Source: Acanthopleura granulata
Lineage: Eukaryota; Mollusca; Polyplacophora; Chitonida; Chitonidae
Assembly (NCBI GenBank): GCA_016165875.1
Contig: JABBOT010000034.1
Coordinates: 2,726,799 to 2,790,798, forward strand
Direction: 5' to 3'
DNA: 64,000 bases
The translations under genes were made by a program, and so were the position numbers. The notes beneath the pieces are model-generated. The model was not told the DNA's origin. It ran no database searches and saw only the letters and a list, made by a program, of their open reading frames with translations. The number at the start of each line of letters is the position of its first letter. Position 1 is the first letter of the stretch. This document shows positions 47,444 to 59,690 of this stretch, piece by piece.

Positions 47444-49381
47444 GTATGTGCTTGTAATGATATTTTGCAGCTATCAATGGAGTATTATGTCCCTCTCTCA
47501 GGGAGCAGGGAGTAAATCGCTTCCACTGTTCGTATCGGAAGTGAGCTTTCCGTCGTTCATTTTCGAGCCGGGAAGTATTTGGTTGTAATCAGATTTCTTG
47601 GAGATGGAATTAGCTTAGACTGTTTGGCAAATGTTAAAGAATGTGTGGCTAATTTGATTTCCAGTCACCAATTGATGACCAATTTGCCGTCCAAATAGGT
47701 GGCCGCGGGCGGGAGACATGACCGACGTCACCGAAAAGGTGGCCATCGCCTCGCGCCTTCACACCGTTCTGACAGAGGAGCCCGGACGCAAACTATATTG
47801 AGCAGCGCTATAAGGCGAGCTTGGAAACCTGCCTCCGGGGAGGCGTGCCTTTGCAGTCAATCAGGAAACTCGCTGACAAGGAGACAAGACGATTGCCAAA
47901 AAGATACGGAAATCACCGCTTTATTGTAATCAAACCTCGCGTTTTATTTTCCAGTAGCGTTGACTCGAAGGTGTGCATGTGTTCGGAGCTAGGTAATCCC
48001 TGAGCTGTACACTGAGTTAATCGTGTAAAATCCCATTTCTCTTCGCGTAATTAAACGATGCCCACTGTGCACAGCGAGACTGTCTCGTGCAGGTATTGGA
48101 CGAATTTCGGCGTAGACCTTTCACTTTGCCCTACCATCGAGATGCACTACGAGATTCGATTGAATCGCTGGCCATCGAAAACATCTCCTTGGCGCTGAGG
48201 TCCTCGTCCATTTCCAAACCTTGGATTATTTTCCCCTAGGCCGGGTGACGTCGGTTAGCGTTGGTTGAATGTCCGGGAGCACGCTGTAATCGGCACGGCC
48301 TCGTCGTGTGGCCGATTTTCAGTCTATCTTAATAGTTCCTGCCTGTTAACGCAATAAAGAGACACTCGGCCTCTGGCCATTTTCCGTTAAAGGTCTCTTC
48401 GGGTAGCCGCTTCTTAACTTACGCCAGACAATGGCACTTGTCATGCCTGCTAGCGATCATTTTTACGCTCTTCGAATAGAAGAACGAGTTAACTGGAGGC
48501 AAAGGCAGGTGGTGAGGGTCGCTATCTGTGATTAAGGCACTGACTCTCTCAGGGCTCAGACATCAACATTAATCTGTGCGTGAAGAAGAAAAAGACAACA
48601 ACAACAAATATTATGTATAGTATAAATACCACTCGAAACCATCGCGTACTTTGCTGTCAGCCCTGTTTATATTTTTGTGTTCACATTGTTTATTGCTCCT
48701 TCATGGCTTCCAACGATCATAATTTTCCGACGTCGCACAGGAATGCCTTCCAAATCTATGAGGGTTACCACTTGTCTCAGATTAGCTATCATTACAGTCC
48801 ATTTTAGATATATGTACAACGCCTAGATCTTCATTTTCTGTGTATATTTGTTATTTATAACAAAACATCGTTTTCCAGATTTACAGTGAAGTATTGGAAA
48901 CAAACATCCACGATGCAGAATAAAATTTGAGTACCGCCCACAACGTGATAGTTGGGAAACTTCAGACTTCGTGAATGCATACACGTGTGTTGGTATGCTG
49001 TATTATTTTTGTGCAATATTTCACGTGTTAAGATACAATATTTAAAGCTGTTATGAAGCAGATGATTTTAAAGACTTCATACATTACATACGGTGGAATT
49101 GTGCAACGCCTGTTTATATTGTAAAACACATTTCTTACCCAGAGACTGATATATCTCCCTGTGGTAAACACTGGTTTTCTGACAAGAGCAGGCTGATTGT
49201 GTTGCCGCTGTGTCTTAGAAGGTCTGCGTTTTAAGCTTCTCACTAGATGCTCTGAAAAACGCAATAAGCCCAACGCAAAGTCGTTAGACTTGAATGAACA
49301 ATGTTATCGGCAACTTAGCTGTCATAACTGTCGGACATTTATATGTTTTGTGGCACCAATCGCCTTAGGCTTAGCAATTGC
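47444..49381. other. High-complexity region, possible regulatory sequence
   Basis: GC content is higher at 47690-48420, with many A/T homeodomain-type cores (for example CACCAATTGATGACCAATTT at 47668-47687) and no SINEs. A 27-codon ATG frame lies at 47718-47801 (MTDVTEKVAIASRLH...). It reads like a short peptide, but nothing supports translation. Confidence 0.35.
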
Positions 49382-49395
49382 GTTACCATGGAAAC
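49382..49395 (+). promoter_or_regulatory. RFX X-box, near-perfect palindrome
   Basis: GTTACCATGGAAAC matches the X-box consensus on both half-sites. It lies in a GC-balanced, SINE-free stretch, next to AGCAATTGCG. RFX factors control ciliary and neural genes in animals; the target here is unknown. Confidence 0.45.
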
Positions 49396-50169
49396 GAGTA
49401 CGAAAGGCAAGACTTGCGTCTTCGAACAATGAGTGGGCATCATTTATAAAGTCTGGATCGACCTGATTTTCATTGTTAATTTGTGATCAGGGTTTATAGA
49501 CGGCCGCCTAGTGCTCACACTTGGCGTTAGCCATTCTCTTGCCATTTTAACGAGAGCAGAACAACGCCCGTCTCTGTGGCGTGGAGTTTTCCCAGAACGA
49601 TTCTCACGGACACGGCAAAAGAGCGACAGACGGCTTGCGGGCATTTGATAAAGTAATACCCCAGGAATTGCCATTCTAGTCGTGTCATAATCCAAAGGTC
49701 TGTTTCCCGCAGATACATGGGTTCTCCGTGGCACCTGCTTGATTGCTACACGAGACGGGGCCAGCGAACCGCGGAATGTATTAACAAATGTTGCGACGAC
49801 TTGACTGTTCACCCGTAGTCGAACAGAGCGGGCGGCACAATACCCGAAACCGTCGTGTACGCCACAAACTAGAATGCAATATCAAGTGCCTGTATTGGTG
49901 GATGGTTCAAGCACCTAACCAATCTGACTGTATATACCACCGCCTGTCGGCAATTATTCGCGCCAGGGTGAATAGAGTGTGTGTTTTTGGCTTAGATTGC
50001 ACTGTCTTGCCCTCTTTAATCCAACTGAGAACAGTGCAATATTGTCGAAAAGGCAACATAACCAAGAGATACATCCGTTTTTTCCTAGTAAAACTTAACT
50101 GTGCCACACGTTCTCATCGCTTTAAAACATTTGCACAATCCCGAACGGGGGGGGGGGGGCGTGACAAAG
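49396..50169. other. Intergenic, G-run
   Basis: Two overlapping frames of about 125 codons on opposite strands (49444-49812 minus, 49788-50177 plus) show no motif. Run of 13 G at 50147-50159. Confidence 0.4.
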
Positions 50170-50405
50170 GGGTTTAGCGAGCTAGTACTGCTCAATATTC
50201 TCATCAGTGCAATTGGTATAAGCTCAAGTTTATAGTCCACGTTGGCTTCCTTTCGTGTGAAATCTGCCAGCAACCTGTGGATGGTCGTGGGCTCCCTCAG
50301 GGCTCTGTTCGGCTTTGTCCCATCATAATGCCAGCCTCTGTCGTTTAAGTGAAATATTCTTGAGTACGGCATAAAGCACCAATCAAATGAGTCAAATATA
50401 TAAAC
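50170..50405 (+). repeat. SINE-A copy, diverged
   Basis: Head remnant GGGGTTTAGCGAGCTAGTAC, body CAGCAACCTGTGGATGGTCG, box GAAATATTCTTGAGTACGGC and an AATCAAATGAGTCAAATATA tail. Confidence 0.88.
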
Positions 50406-52659
50406 CTGGAATGGAAACAGTGCACTGTGATTGCGTTTCATGTTGATCATAAACTAGGAACAATGAGCAATGTTCCACAAGACCTGGTGAACATCTTCCA
50501 TGTGGAACATTAAGCAGCATGCCTTAAAGGCTCTCCCCTCTGATTTGTGCTAATGTTTGCTATAGCTTTCGTTTGAAAACATATCCCATGTCCTGTGATA
50601 AAAGATTTAAATATGCCTGAATAAAATCGCCTGGCCCTGCCAATATGTGTGGAGATTCAAACTGCGTTTATATGCAGTTATTTGAATCTTTTGAGTGGTG
50701 GTGGGGACAGCCATATGTTTTTTTGTATTTCAATGGTCATTTACCGCGAATAACGGGCTATCTGCTTGTGGTGGACTGCAAATATAAGAAAGGAGCAGGA
50801 AATAACGCAAGCAATGCGGTCTGTAAAACCCTGGTTTAGTCTCCCAGGACGACCCAAAAGGGGAAAACAAAGTATTTCTGGAGACAGTTTCCGGTTTTCA
50901 GAAATATCATGTTACGTAACTAGCGGACTCATTTTACCTCCCATTTTAAAATGCTCTTAGGGATCAGCTAAAATATACGGTAATAATAATTCAACCACTG
51001 TGTTCATTGGTCGCACGAGGAACTCAGAATACATCTACCTATGTAACCTTTAACACATTATGTCACTTTTGTGAAAATGAATTGACAAACCTTTCCGTGA
51101 TCAATGGTTTGAGTAATTAAGAAACAATGCCAAGCAATAAGAACATAAATGTACAATCCATATTAAGTCAAGGTGCTGCCGACATGAAGATGCCTAGCCA
51201 GGTTGTCATTGTTTCAAATCTGGCTTAATGAAACAAGACTCAGCGCGTCATGTGTGGAATAAATAAAAATGCACGGCCATTTAGGCCTGTCCTCCAGCTT
51301 CGGCGACTGGTTAAAGAATTTTTTGTATGTATTTTTGGAAGTTTCATGTAACGTCTCATGTGTCATAAATAATAAAGAGTAAAAACTGCATGAAATTTGC
51401 TACATTCGCTGTGTGACTGGCTATATTTACAGTGTTTCAACATGGTTATGTGGGATGGTTTGTTCCGCGGTGAAGGAAATGGAGTATATCAGAAGGCGAT
51501 CACATAGGATTTTGACGAAAAATTACGACAAAAAAAATACTTTCTCCTTTCGAACGGCTGGATGGATTGTGCTGAAATTTAAATTATGTTTGCACACGAT
51601 CATACCTCTACATCTTAATTGGTTTACATGACCTTCCTGGGTTAAAAATTGTGGAAGCTAGTCGCTACGTCCATCTCTTATTCGAGGGTATTTTGTTGGT
51701 GTATTATTTTAGATGTTGTGATACACATAGAGTCCCACGTGATGTAGTTTTGAATTTGCCCATACGTTTTACCCAAAACTGACATCTTTGAGATACAGAG
51801 AAACAAAACCGAAAAGAATCGGGTATGATATGACAAAGAACAACATTGCCAATTTCCATATAACCCACGACACATAATTTCAAGTAAACTCAAGTAAAGT
51901 TGCTGGTGTTACTGTGTATCAGTTTGCTTATTGGATATCTGAGAACCCTAACCGTCCGAGTTTCATACAGGCTAGTACCCTTACACTATAGCTCGACCTC
52001 TTAAACTCGCCTATGAACTGTCACAGAGGGATGACCTAAGCTTGAACTACGACATTTGTATACCATCAGTAAACCATGAAGGGCCTCCCCCAAGGCGACA
52101 ATTTTTGCAAGACAAAACAACCCATAACTCAAGTCCCAAAAGCAATAGGCATGAAATAATATGTAAATGGTAAATAAAGGTGATAAAATGTAAGAGTGAA
52201 GCAGTTATCACTTTTCAGTGATATAGGGTAGGCTGTCGATATCCCAGGCTATGTTCTAATTATATTTCAAACTCCAAGCCCGTGAACAACTTCCCGGTCG
52301 AATATCAATGTAGACCTAATAATTAGTATGGTTGGAGGCCAATACTATTTCAGGTGTATTATAGTGGTAGCGGCGATAGCACTGTTTGGGTCACAGCATA
52401 CCACACTGATTGTTACCGTCTTAAGGTAATGCTGTCCTAAGCTGTTACTGAGTGCTAGGTTAACTGTTAAAACGTTGACAGACGTCAGCGTACCGGCTTA
52501 AGGAGGTGCTTTGGACCTACAGTGGGTATTCTGTCAGTAGAATGTTAGATGGATAACTGAGGTACTGTGGCTAAAACTTTCTTCTAAATATCGGACAGAT
52601 GTGTTCGTACAGTTCATTTACTACAGCTCAATTAACTGTTCCGTTAGATCAAAACTAAC
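50406..52659. other. Intergenic, nothing recognised
   Basis: AT-rich, only short frames, no repeats recognised. Confidence 0.45.
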
Positions 52660-52909
52660 TAAGGGGCCTCAGTAGGTTAGCGCGCTAGTACAGCGTAATG
52701 AAACAGAAGTCTCTCATCGATGGTCGTTGTGAGTTCAAGTCCAGTTCTACCACAAACCTGCGGATGGTCATGGGTTTCCCCGGGTTCTGTCGTGGGTTTC
52801 TCCCGGGTTCTGTCCAGTTTTCCTCCCACCATAATGCTAGCCGCCGTCGAACACGTGAAATATTCTTGAGTACGGCGTAAAACATCATTTGAATAAATAA
52901 ATAAATAAA
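52660..52909 (+). repeat. SINE-A copy with internal duplication
   Basis: Full 5' head (GGGGCCTCAGTAGGTTAGCG), body, box TATTCTTGAGTACGGCG and (AAAT)n tail. The CGTGGGTTTC-CCGGGTTCTG part is tandemly duplicated at about 52766-52820. The upstream GTACGTGGGAAGG section is deleted. Confidence 0.94.
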
Positions 52910-53163
52910 ACTAACTCTTTAATGCAGCATGCTGTACGGCATGCATGGTGGCAATTCTGCGTGTTATACCGAGCGGCTGACATTTATCGACTGCTGAATA
53001 TTTGACTGACACGTGACTGTCTACTCTCATAGGTGAGCTGTTTGGTTAAGACTGATTGTTTTATATCGCAACGACATTGCTGTACAACTTGATAGCGATC
53101 GCAAAAATTAGCCCAAGAATTTGTACAGACGGGGCCGTATTGTCTTTCATTTAAATTAAGCAA
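52910..53163. other. Spacer
   Basis: Nothing recognised. Confidence 0.45.
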
Positions 53164-53255
53164 ACTTCCCACGCAGAGCGGAGAGAAAGCCAGCATGAGC
53201 TGAACTTGAACACAAAGTGACCGCATTGTGCTGCACTGGTCATGGAGGCCCGTAG
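53164..53255 (-). repeat. SINE-A head fragment
   Basis: Reverse fragment: CTTCCCACGCAGAGCGGAG, AGCCAGCATGAGCTGAACTT, CATGGAGGCCCG. The tail half is missing. Confidence 0.82.
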
Positions 53256-53459
53256 TGTTTCTTGATCATAACGCAAAATTTTCAGTCAGAGATGACTTGG
53301 TTATCGCATAGACATTGAAATACATCTTCGGCACCGCAGTTTTCTCGCAAAATCACCCGTTATGGGAGAATAAGTGATAACTGAATATTGGATATTGCAT
53401 ACGTCACAATTTGCACTGTTAAGTTGAGTGAACGCAGGACATGCGACGCCCAACTAAAC

Positions 53460-53958
53460 TCACTGTAACATCACGCTCAGTTGACGCGGTTAAAAGTTGA
53501 TCCTGGTATGTTTGACAGCCGGGCGACTTACGGATTGGCTGTGTCGTACGGTTAACATGCGCCTTTTCAGCTGCAGCTCTCTCCATCGATCGGTACCGCT
53601 TGCTCGCGGGGCGACTGTATAGTAACTCGGGCCCACGACCGGTTTGCCACCAACACACGGTACGTCTGACTTGTAGCACATAACCAGGGGAATGATCTTT
53701 ACCGCACAGGCCCTTTTGCGCATCCCATTCTCCCCCTTGGTAACAAATCACAACAACGTGTAATGCCAGGGATACACTGTCGCCAATTGAACGAGGGGGA
53801 GCGAGAGAAAAAAGCAGCCAACACTTTACGGCTTGCAGCGGCTGAGTTATTTCAAAGGAAGTGAAATTACTGAAATTAGCCAACTGCTCGGTAGCCGCTG
53901 AGAGATTACAGGAGCCTTTCCTTTTCGGCATTTGCACGGGACCTCGTGAAGGTGCCAG
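53460..53958 (+). other. Candidate 5' exon with strong splice donor
   Basis: GC-rich stretch between AT-rich flanks, ending in TGCCAG|GTAAGTC at 53953-53965. An inverted CCAAT box (GATTGGC, 53533-53539) lies in its first part, so transcription could start near 53600. The minus strand carries a 172-codon frame (53419-53937) with no recognisable family, which I regard as a by-product of GC-rich sequence. Confidence 0.33.
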
Positions 53959-56165
53959 GTAAGTCTTTTCTCAACACTATCTTGCATCCGTCACCACCGA
54001 GGAGCCTAAGAGTACCATTTATCGACAAAACCTAAGAACTATAATTTGCTCAGATTGGGACAAATACTTGAAAGCATTTTATTCTTTGACGTTAACTATA
54101 TTTTTATAACATATGGTGGATGTTCCTAAGACCTATTTATATGGAGCGGGTGCAGTGAGTCTTGCGTGAAATGCGGCAAACCTTAACACTTCTCTTTATA
54201 CAGATCATTTGTTGATATAAATTGAATAACCTACTGGTATTGGGACAGTGGCTTAGAGCATTTTGTTCTTCAACGTCATATACATTTTCTCACATGATGT
54301 TTTGGCCGTTCCCTGTGGCTTAGATCTTGAATTGAGTAGGTGCGTCGATCCTTGAGTGGTGGCCCAAAATTAAAAACAATAATCTCCACATATAACTGGG
54401 ACAATAATTTAGGGTTTGTGTCCTTTGGCCCCAGCTTTTCATATAAGTGCGGGTGTTCTGTGACTAGGAACTTATGTAGACAGAGCGCATTGATTCCGGA
54501 ATCATGACCCCAAAACTTAACACATTTATGTAAAGCAATACGTCACAACGTCGTTTCAGCGTCTTGAAGGTCCATATTTTGTCCTTAAAAAAAACAGCAT
54601 TGCGGAAATAATTCGTCGTTGTTTCGGTCCAAGAACGTCGGCATGTCAATGCACTAAAAAACGAAAAGTGAAGAAAGCAGATGCATTTAAGATGGGAAAG
54701 AGATGAAGAGCCAATCGTACCTATGTAGAACATATTAGTAACAGCGACTAATGAGAATGAAGCGGCGGTGTGAGTGACGTAATACTGATTTATTTCTGCT
54801 CACAAAAGCGCAACCGGAACAAATGCAAAACTGTCATAACCGCTTGAGTTAGAGTACTCAAGTTCAATATCCGAAATGATTTCGCTTCTTTTTTCTTTTC
54901 TATGACGGCTAAAGCGCATAAATCATACTTTACTTTTGTTAAGACACTGTGATAAAACATTCCCTTTGTTATGCCATGCGACGATTGCGGTGGATAACGT
55001 CAGATTTCCATCACGGCAGAAATTACGTGTTTTTAATTCCCAGCCCTAAGGCCGGTGATAACATAAATCATGCAAAGAAAAAGAAAACTTATGCTACAAA
55101 TCAAGTATTACCCAGTATTAACCTTTTTACCCCTATTACCTCCACGCAGGAAAAAGCACGAAAGTTAATTAAATCAGGTTTATTAAGTGTCCCCTTTGCT
55201 ATCAGTAGCAAATATAACTGAACAGATGATTAATATGAAACACTGGAAAAGTTGAAGAATTTAAGACATACGTTTGCTAGCAAAATTTTATACTTTGGCA
55301 GCTCTCAGTGTAAATCATAGCCCTTACATATGCATGACAGAAGACCTTCCAGTCTGAAAATGGTTAGGTTTATCTGATTATTGTCGGTCCAAACTGCAAG
55401 CATCATGCACATAGTTCTGGCAACAATAGGGGGTTCGCCATCTGCTAAAAGCCAACCCGTCATGATTTCCGCACAACTTTGAATGATAAGATCCTAGTGT
55501 AATACTGGCCTTTGGGTAGAGCGCATAAATGTGTGTCTTTTACTTATCGCTAAAACATTGACGTGCAGCGACAGCAAGTCAGCTTCTGTACGGCTTAATT
55601 CTATGCCCGTAAACACATGTACCATATAGGTTTCAACTCTGTCACTGTTTAGATAAAGAGGCTGAAAGGTGGATATTAGGGTTGTCAAAGTTGTTTTAAC
55701 GACATAATTGATAAACTACAGTGTAGCTTGGTATATAATTTTGATACTGACTGAATTCATCAGACTATAGAAAATAGAACATTCTTCGTCACAACTAAAA
55801 ATTTCTAACTGCTTCTGTTTGCATGGACATACGTCCTCGTTTCTTATTCTATACACTAACTTAGTTCTTTCCTGATTTTTTTGTTGAACGCTGCTTTCAG
55901 AGTTCGGTCTTGTGATTGCTGACCCTGAACTTATGCTCTGGTTGGCGGTTGGTATTGAAATGTCTGCTGTGGCATATATAGGGAGAATGGCTGCTTCGAC
56001 GCCTATGCCCAGAAAAATTTTCAGACAATCAGAATACATTGGTGTTAACCCATGTAAGCACTGGGTTGCACCTCCCTGTGTATCTCAGTGCGGCTGACTG
56101 TTTCAGTGTTAAGTGTCTATGGCGGCTTTGTGACTCGGACATTGTTAAGTGTTCTTATGACATCA
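53959..56165. other. Putative intron or intergenic
   Basis: AT-rich with only short frames. Nothing recognised. Confidence 0.4.
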
Positions 56166-56279
56166 CAAAATATTTATTAATTTATTTATCTATTTATTAT
56201 GGGTTTTACGCCATACTCAAGGATATTTCACTTATACGATGGCGTCAAATACTATGGTGAGGAAATCGGGCAGAGCCAA
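56166..56279 (-). repeat. SINE-A fragment (3' half)
   Basis: Reverse tail (TTTATTTATCTATTTATTAT), TTTTACGCCATACTCAAGG and GGAAATCGGGCAGAGCC, then it breaks off. Confidence 0.88.
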
Positions 56280-56305
56280 CACCACAAAATAGGACGATCA
56301 TGTAC

Positions 56306-56600
56306 ATAAACAAATTAACTTTCCTACATGTAGTATGGGGCTTCCGTGGTTCTGTTGGTTAGCGCGCTATCGCAGCGTAATGACCCAGAAGCCTCCCACC
56401 AGTGCAGTCGCTGTGAATTCAAATCCACCTCATGCTGGCTTCCTCTCCGACGGCACGTGGGAAGGTCTGCCAGCAACCTGCGGATGGTCGTGGGTTTGCC
56501 CCGGGCTCTGCCCGGTTTCTTACCTCCATAATGCTGGGCGCCGTCGTATAAATATTCTTAAGTACGGCGTGAAACACCAATCAAATAAATAAATAAATAT
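56306..56600 (+). repeat. SINE-A copy, full length, with extra 5' segment
   Basis: Complete and well preserved, from GGGGCTTCCGTGGTTCTGTT to a (AAAT)n tail. The bases before the canonical head (from 56306, including CTTTCCTACATGTAGT) match the 5' segment of the copy at 37029. In total 36 of 40 positions agree across the junction. Confidence 0.95.
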
Positions 56601-56717
56601 ATTTTGTAAATGAATGGAGGAGAGTCGTGTTAAGTTAATAAATTCATTCATTTGCTTAAATTGTCTTAAACTCTGCACCAGACTACATTTAACTTATTTG
56701 ACCACTTATAACACCAC

Positions 56718-56836
56718 TGATGGCCGAGGCTTTCCTCAGTTTCCTCCCACCACAGTGCTGGCAACCGTCACGTAAGCGAGCTAGGCAGGAGTACGGCGTA
56801 TAACACAAACAAAATAAATAAATCACTAAATAAAAA
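56718..56836 (+). repeat. SINE-A copy, 5' truncated
   Basis: GTTTCCTCCCACCACAGTGC, GGAGTACGGCGTATAACAC and AAATAAATAAATC tail. It is the third SINE piece within 700 bp. Confidence 0.85.
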
Positions 56837-58479
56837 GAAATAAATATAGGTCCTATTTTTGTTATCTTCACAGAAAATGTAATTGTTGCCTGTGTTTATT
56901 CGAAAATAGCGATAAAAAGATATATTAATGAATGTGTTAATGACCATAATAAACACTGCCGTTATTCTGCATTTTAAACACATTTCTTCACAATAGAGGG
57001 ACCCTTCTTTATAATATCCCAAGGTATAATCCACGCGATATCTCAGTGACCTGTAAATTCTTCCTAATTTATACGTCTGCAGAATGATGCATGAATAGCA
57101 GGTCTGTTAGTTAATGAGTTCTGTATTGTCTGTTAGTATATATACATAGAATCGTCTTGTCTGTCTGCAATCACTAAGAGAACCTAAAAGTTCAGTCATT
57201 TTCTCCCGTGTTAGTATCTTAGAGGCAAATTTAATCCTGAATTACATGTCGTTGGTTTGGAGTTTTGAAGGCTAGAGAGTCACTTAGTCTTTCTTAGTAA
57301 CCCGCGTCAGACAGAACTCGATTCTCAGGCCAGGTTTGATTGAAACAGTGACGGATGGGCCCATCTCTATTATACCTCTAGAAGTCCTTACTACGAGAAA
57401 CTTTTCCGGTCTCTGTTCCTTCACGGCTCTACCGTACCACCACAATAGATCAGTCTTCAATGGGACCTCCAAACCTGAAAGACGCCAACTCTTTTCAATA
57501 GAGTCGAGAATGTCATTTCGTCCGGCACAATATGGCCTCAATGCCCTTTACGTTTATGGAAACAGTCGCTCTGTCCAATCGTCGGTACCGACGATCATTT
57601 ATGACTGCAAATGTAGACCTGTTTCTGCCTGGGATGCCACTGTTATCGCAATTAAATACCAGCTCTTCTGAGGTATAATTAGGTCGCCCTTTCTCTCCAA
57701 CAAATGGATCCAGAACAAAAAGAGGAATGCGCACATAGCAAATGACTGTGGTGATGAAGAGGCTAGAGTTGGGGTAGGGCGTCCATCTGAGAACGCTGCA
57801 ATTACGAGAACTCCATACGATACCCGCTCCGGCCCCCCTAAAAAAAGTCCCTTTAACAGGAGGGAGAATATTGGAATCGATTGGACAAACCGTCAATGCT
57901 ATTGTTCAGGAGAGTGAAACTCACTGCGATATTGGCAAAAGCGGCTGAGCCGCCATGTAAAACCTCGGTATGGATACCAATCCTGATATTGGGCATTATA
58001 CCAGCTTGTCGCAACAGCAGTTGATTTTGATACTGAATATCAGTCTGCCATCAGCCTTAACCAAAGCAGCGATGTTTTTCTGAATTCGTTCCCTAAACCA
58101 GCGCTATTGCAGTTAGATGTTATGGCGATATTATAATGAGGGAGAGAGAGAAAAAAATTGCAACGGAGAATGGCTGAAGCCTAGTGTTCTATGTTCAAAC
58201 TGCTGGAAGGTCGTTAAGGGAACGGTTGCTGTTCTCAGCTCAAGACATTGCTCATCGATCTAGCAGTATTAAAACTTCCTTCATTTCGCCCACCACTATA
58301 GCGAGCGCTTTTCTTCTAGGGTGTAAATTGATTTTGTGTTACAATGACCCTTCCGCGCTCTCATACTTTGTTATAGGTTATATTATACGCAATACCTGGA
58401 GGCGTATAATAGGTAAATACTCCACCAACACACTACTCGACCGACGGACCATTATAAAGAAAGAATAAAAAACCTCTCT
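56837..58479. other. Non-repetitive region, several motif-less open frames
   Basis: 57280-57900 has frames of 85-127 codons open on both strands at once, without a recognisable family. The balanced composition could mean an old transposon, an unrecognised exon or regulatory DNA. Confidence 0.35.
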
Positions 58480-58880
58480 CTTAGTGACCAGCTGCCTTTC
58501 CACTTAACCGCGTGTTCCGTGGTGTGCGATCGTTCAGCGCAAGTCCTCCGATCTCGCCCTGTGTTTGTAAACTCCTCACAGACTGACGGTAATACGTAGT
58601 TGATATAACCCCGCTAATACAGATTTATTCGGCTCCTTCCGTTAAATCCGCCTGTGTTTAATGAGTTATAATTAGGGATGTATTCTCGCTGTTACCCCAT
58701 TTGGGATTTCCGTGCTCAGGCTAAAACCAAGCAGCACGGTACATGGTTAAATTGACAAGGAATAATAGTTTGTGCTATTGTCGTATTTGAAACGCCATTT
58801 GGAGTGTCTCCATCACATAGAGAGCATTAATTCCAAATCTTGTCAATTTGTCACTGCTGGATTAAACGTGATACACTTGA
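58480..58880. promoter_or_regulatory. Candidate enhancer: homeodomain-site cluster
   Basis: SINE-free block with many TAAT/ATTA cores in short order (TTTAATGAGTTATAATTAGG at 58658-58677, AGCATTAATTCC at 58824-58835) along with TAAACT, GGTTAAATTGACAAGG and CACTTGA sites. Low coding potential. Clusters like this are typical of developmental enhancers; conservation was not testable here. Confidence 0.35.
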
Positions 58881-58904
58881 CTCCGGAGGGACAGGGGTGG
58901 TTGC

Positions 58905-58995
58905 GCGTCGTGACGTAGATGTTAATGGAGTACGTTGCCTACTGTACAAGGGTTGGGACATAATGGTTGCTGGTTCAAACCCAACAGTGGACAGC
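58905..58995 (+). repeat. tRNA-like remnant
   Basis: GCTGGTTCAAACCCAACAG at 58969-58987 contains a canonical pol III B-box, and TTGCCTACTGTACAAGGGTT at 58934-58953 looks like an anticodon-arm region. An insertion of about 15 bp breaks the cloverleaf, so this is more likely an old SINE head than a tRNA gene. Confidence 0.4.
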
Positions 58996-59148
58996 GAGTT
59001 TGTGTATTCGCCCTCTCAATCGATTCGCGGGGTTTTAGTGACCTTAAGCGTTCGATCACGCTCGAATGACCATTTGCGTGGTTCATAACTTTCGTTGAAG
59101 ACAACTTATCTTCCATCAATATGGTGTGCATATCTGAACGACAGACCA

Positions 59149-59336
59149 CTTCGCTGTGCATTCAAGCCCAGCTCTCCGGTCATACGTGGAAAGGTCTGCC
59201 AGCAACTTGAAGATGGCCCGTGGGTTTTTTGAGTTCTCTGCCCGATTTTGTTCCACCATAATGAGGATGGCCGCCTTCGTAGAAGTGAAATATTCTTTAA
59301 TAGGGCGTATAAAAACAACTGACTACATAAATAAAT
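59149..59336 (+). repeat. SINE-A copy, 5' truncated
   Basis: TCGCTGTGCATTCAAGCCCA, AAAGGTCTGCCAGCAACTTG, AGTGAAATATTCTTTAATAG and a short ACATAAATAAATC tail. Confidence 0.9.
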
Positions 59337-59429
59337 CATACCATTTACTGTTCCTTGGGTTATACGATCGCATACCACGATCTGGTTGCAATGCTGTCGG
59401 AGTGGCGTTATCCTATATTTGCTGAATTT

Positions 59430-59690
59430 ATATTTGTTTATTTGATTGGTGTTTTACGCTCTACTCAAAAATATTTCACTTATACGAGGGCGGCCAGCAT
59501 TATGGTTTGAGGAAACCGGAGTGCGGGGGAAACCCACGAACAGTCACAGGTTGCAGGCAGACCAAAGCACATCCGGCCGGAGAGGAAGTCAGCATGAGCT
59601 GGAACCGCACAGGAACCGCATTGGCGGGAGGCTTCTGGGTCATTGCGCTGTGCTAACGCGTTAATCGACTGAACCACGGAGGCCCCTCCT
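59430..59690 (-). repeat. SINE-A copy, full length
   Basis: Reverse copy: TTGATTGGTGTTTTACGC, GGCGGCCAGCATTATGGTTT, head ending in CTGAACCACGGAGGCCCC. It is convergent (tail to tail) with the copy at 59149-59336. Confidence 0.94.

Noticed and set aside
53419..53937. 172-codon minus-strand frame
   Set aside because: GC-rich sequence lengthens random frames and no domain is visible. The opposite strand has better exon signals. Kept only as a remark.
58905..58995. Possible tRNA gene with a perfect B-box
   Set aside because: The spacing between A- and B-box regions is disrupted and the ends do not pair, so it is listed as a remnant.
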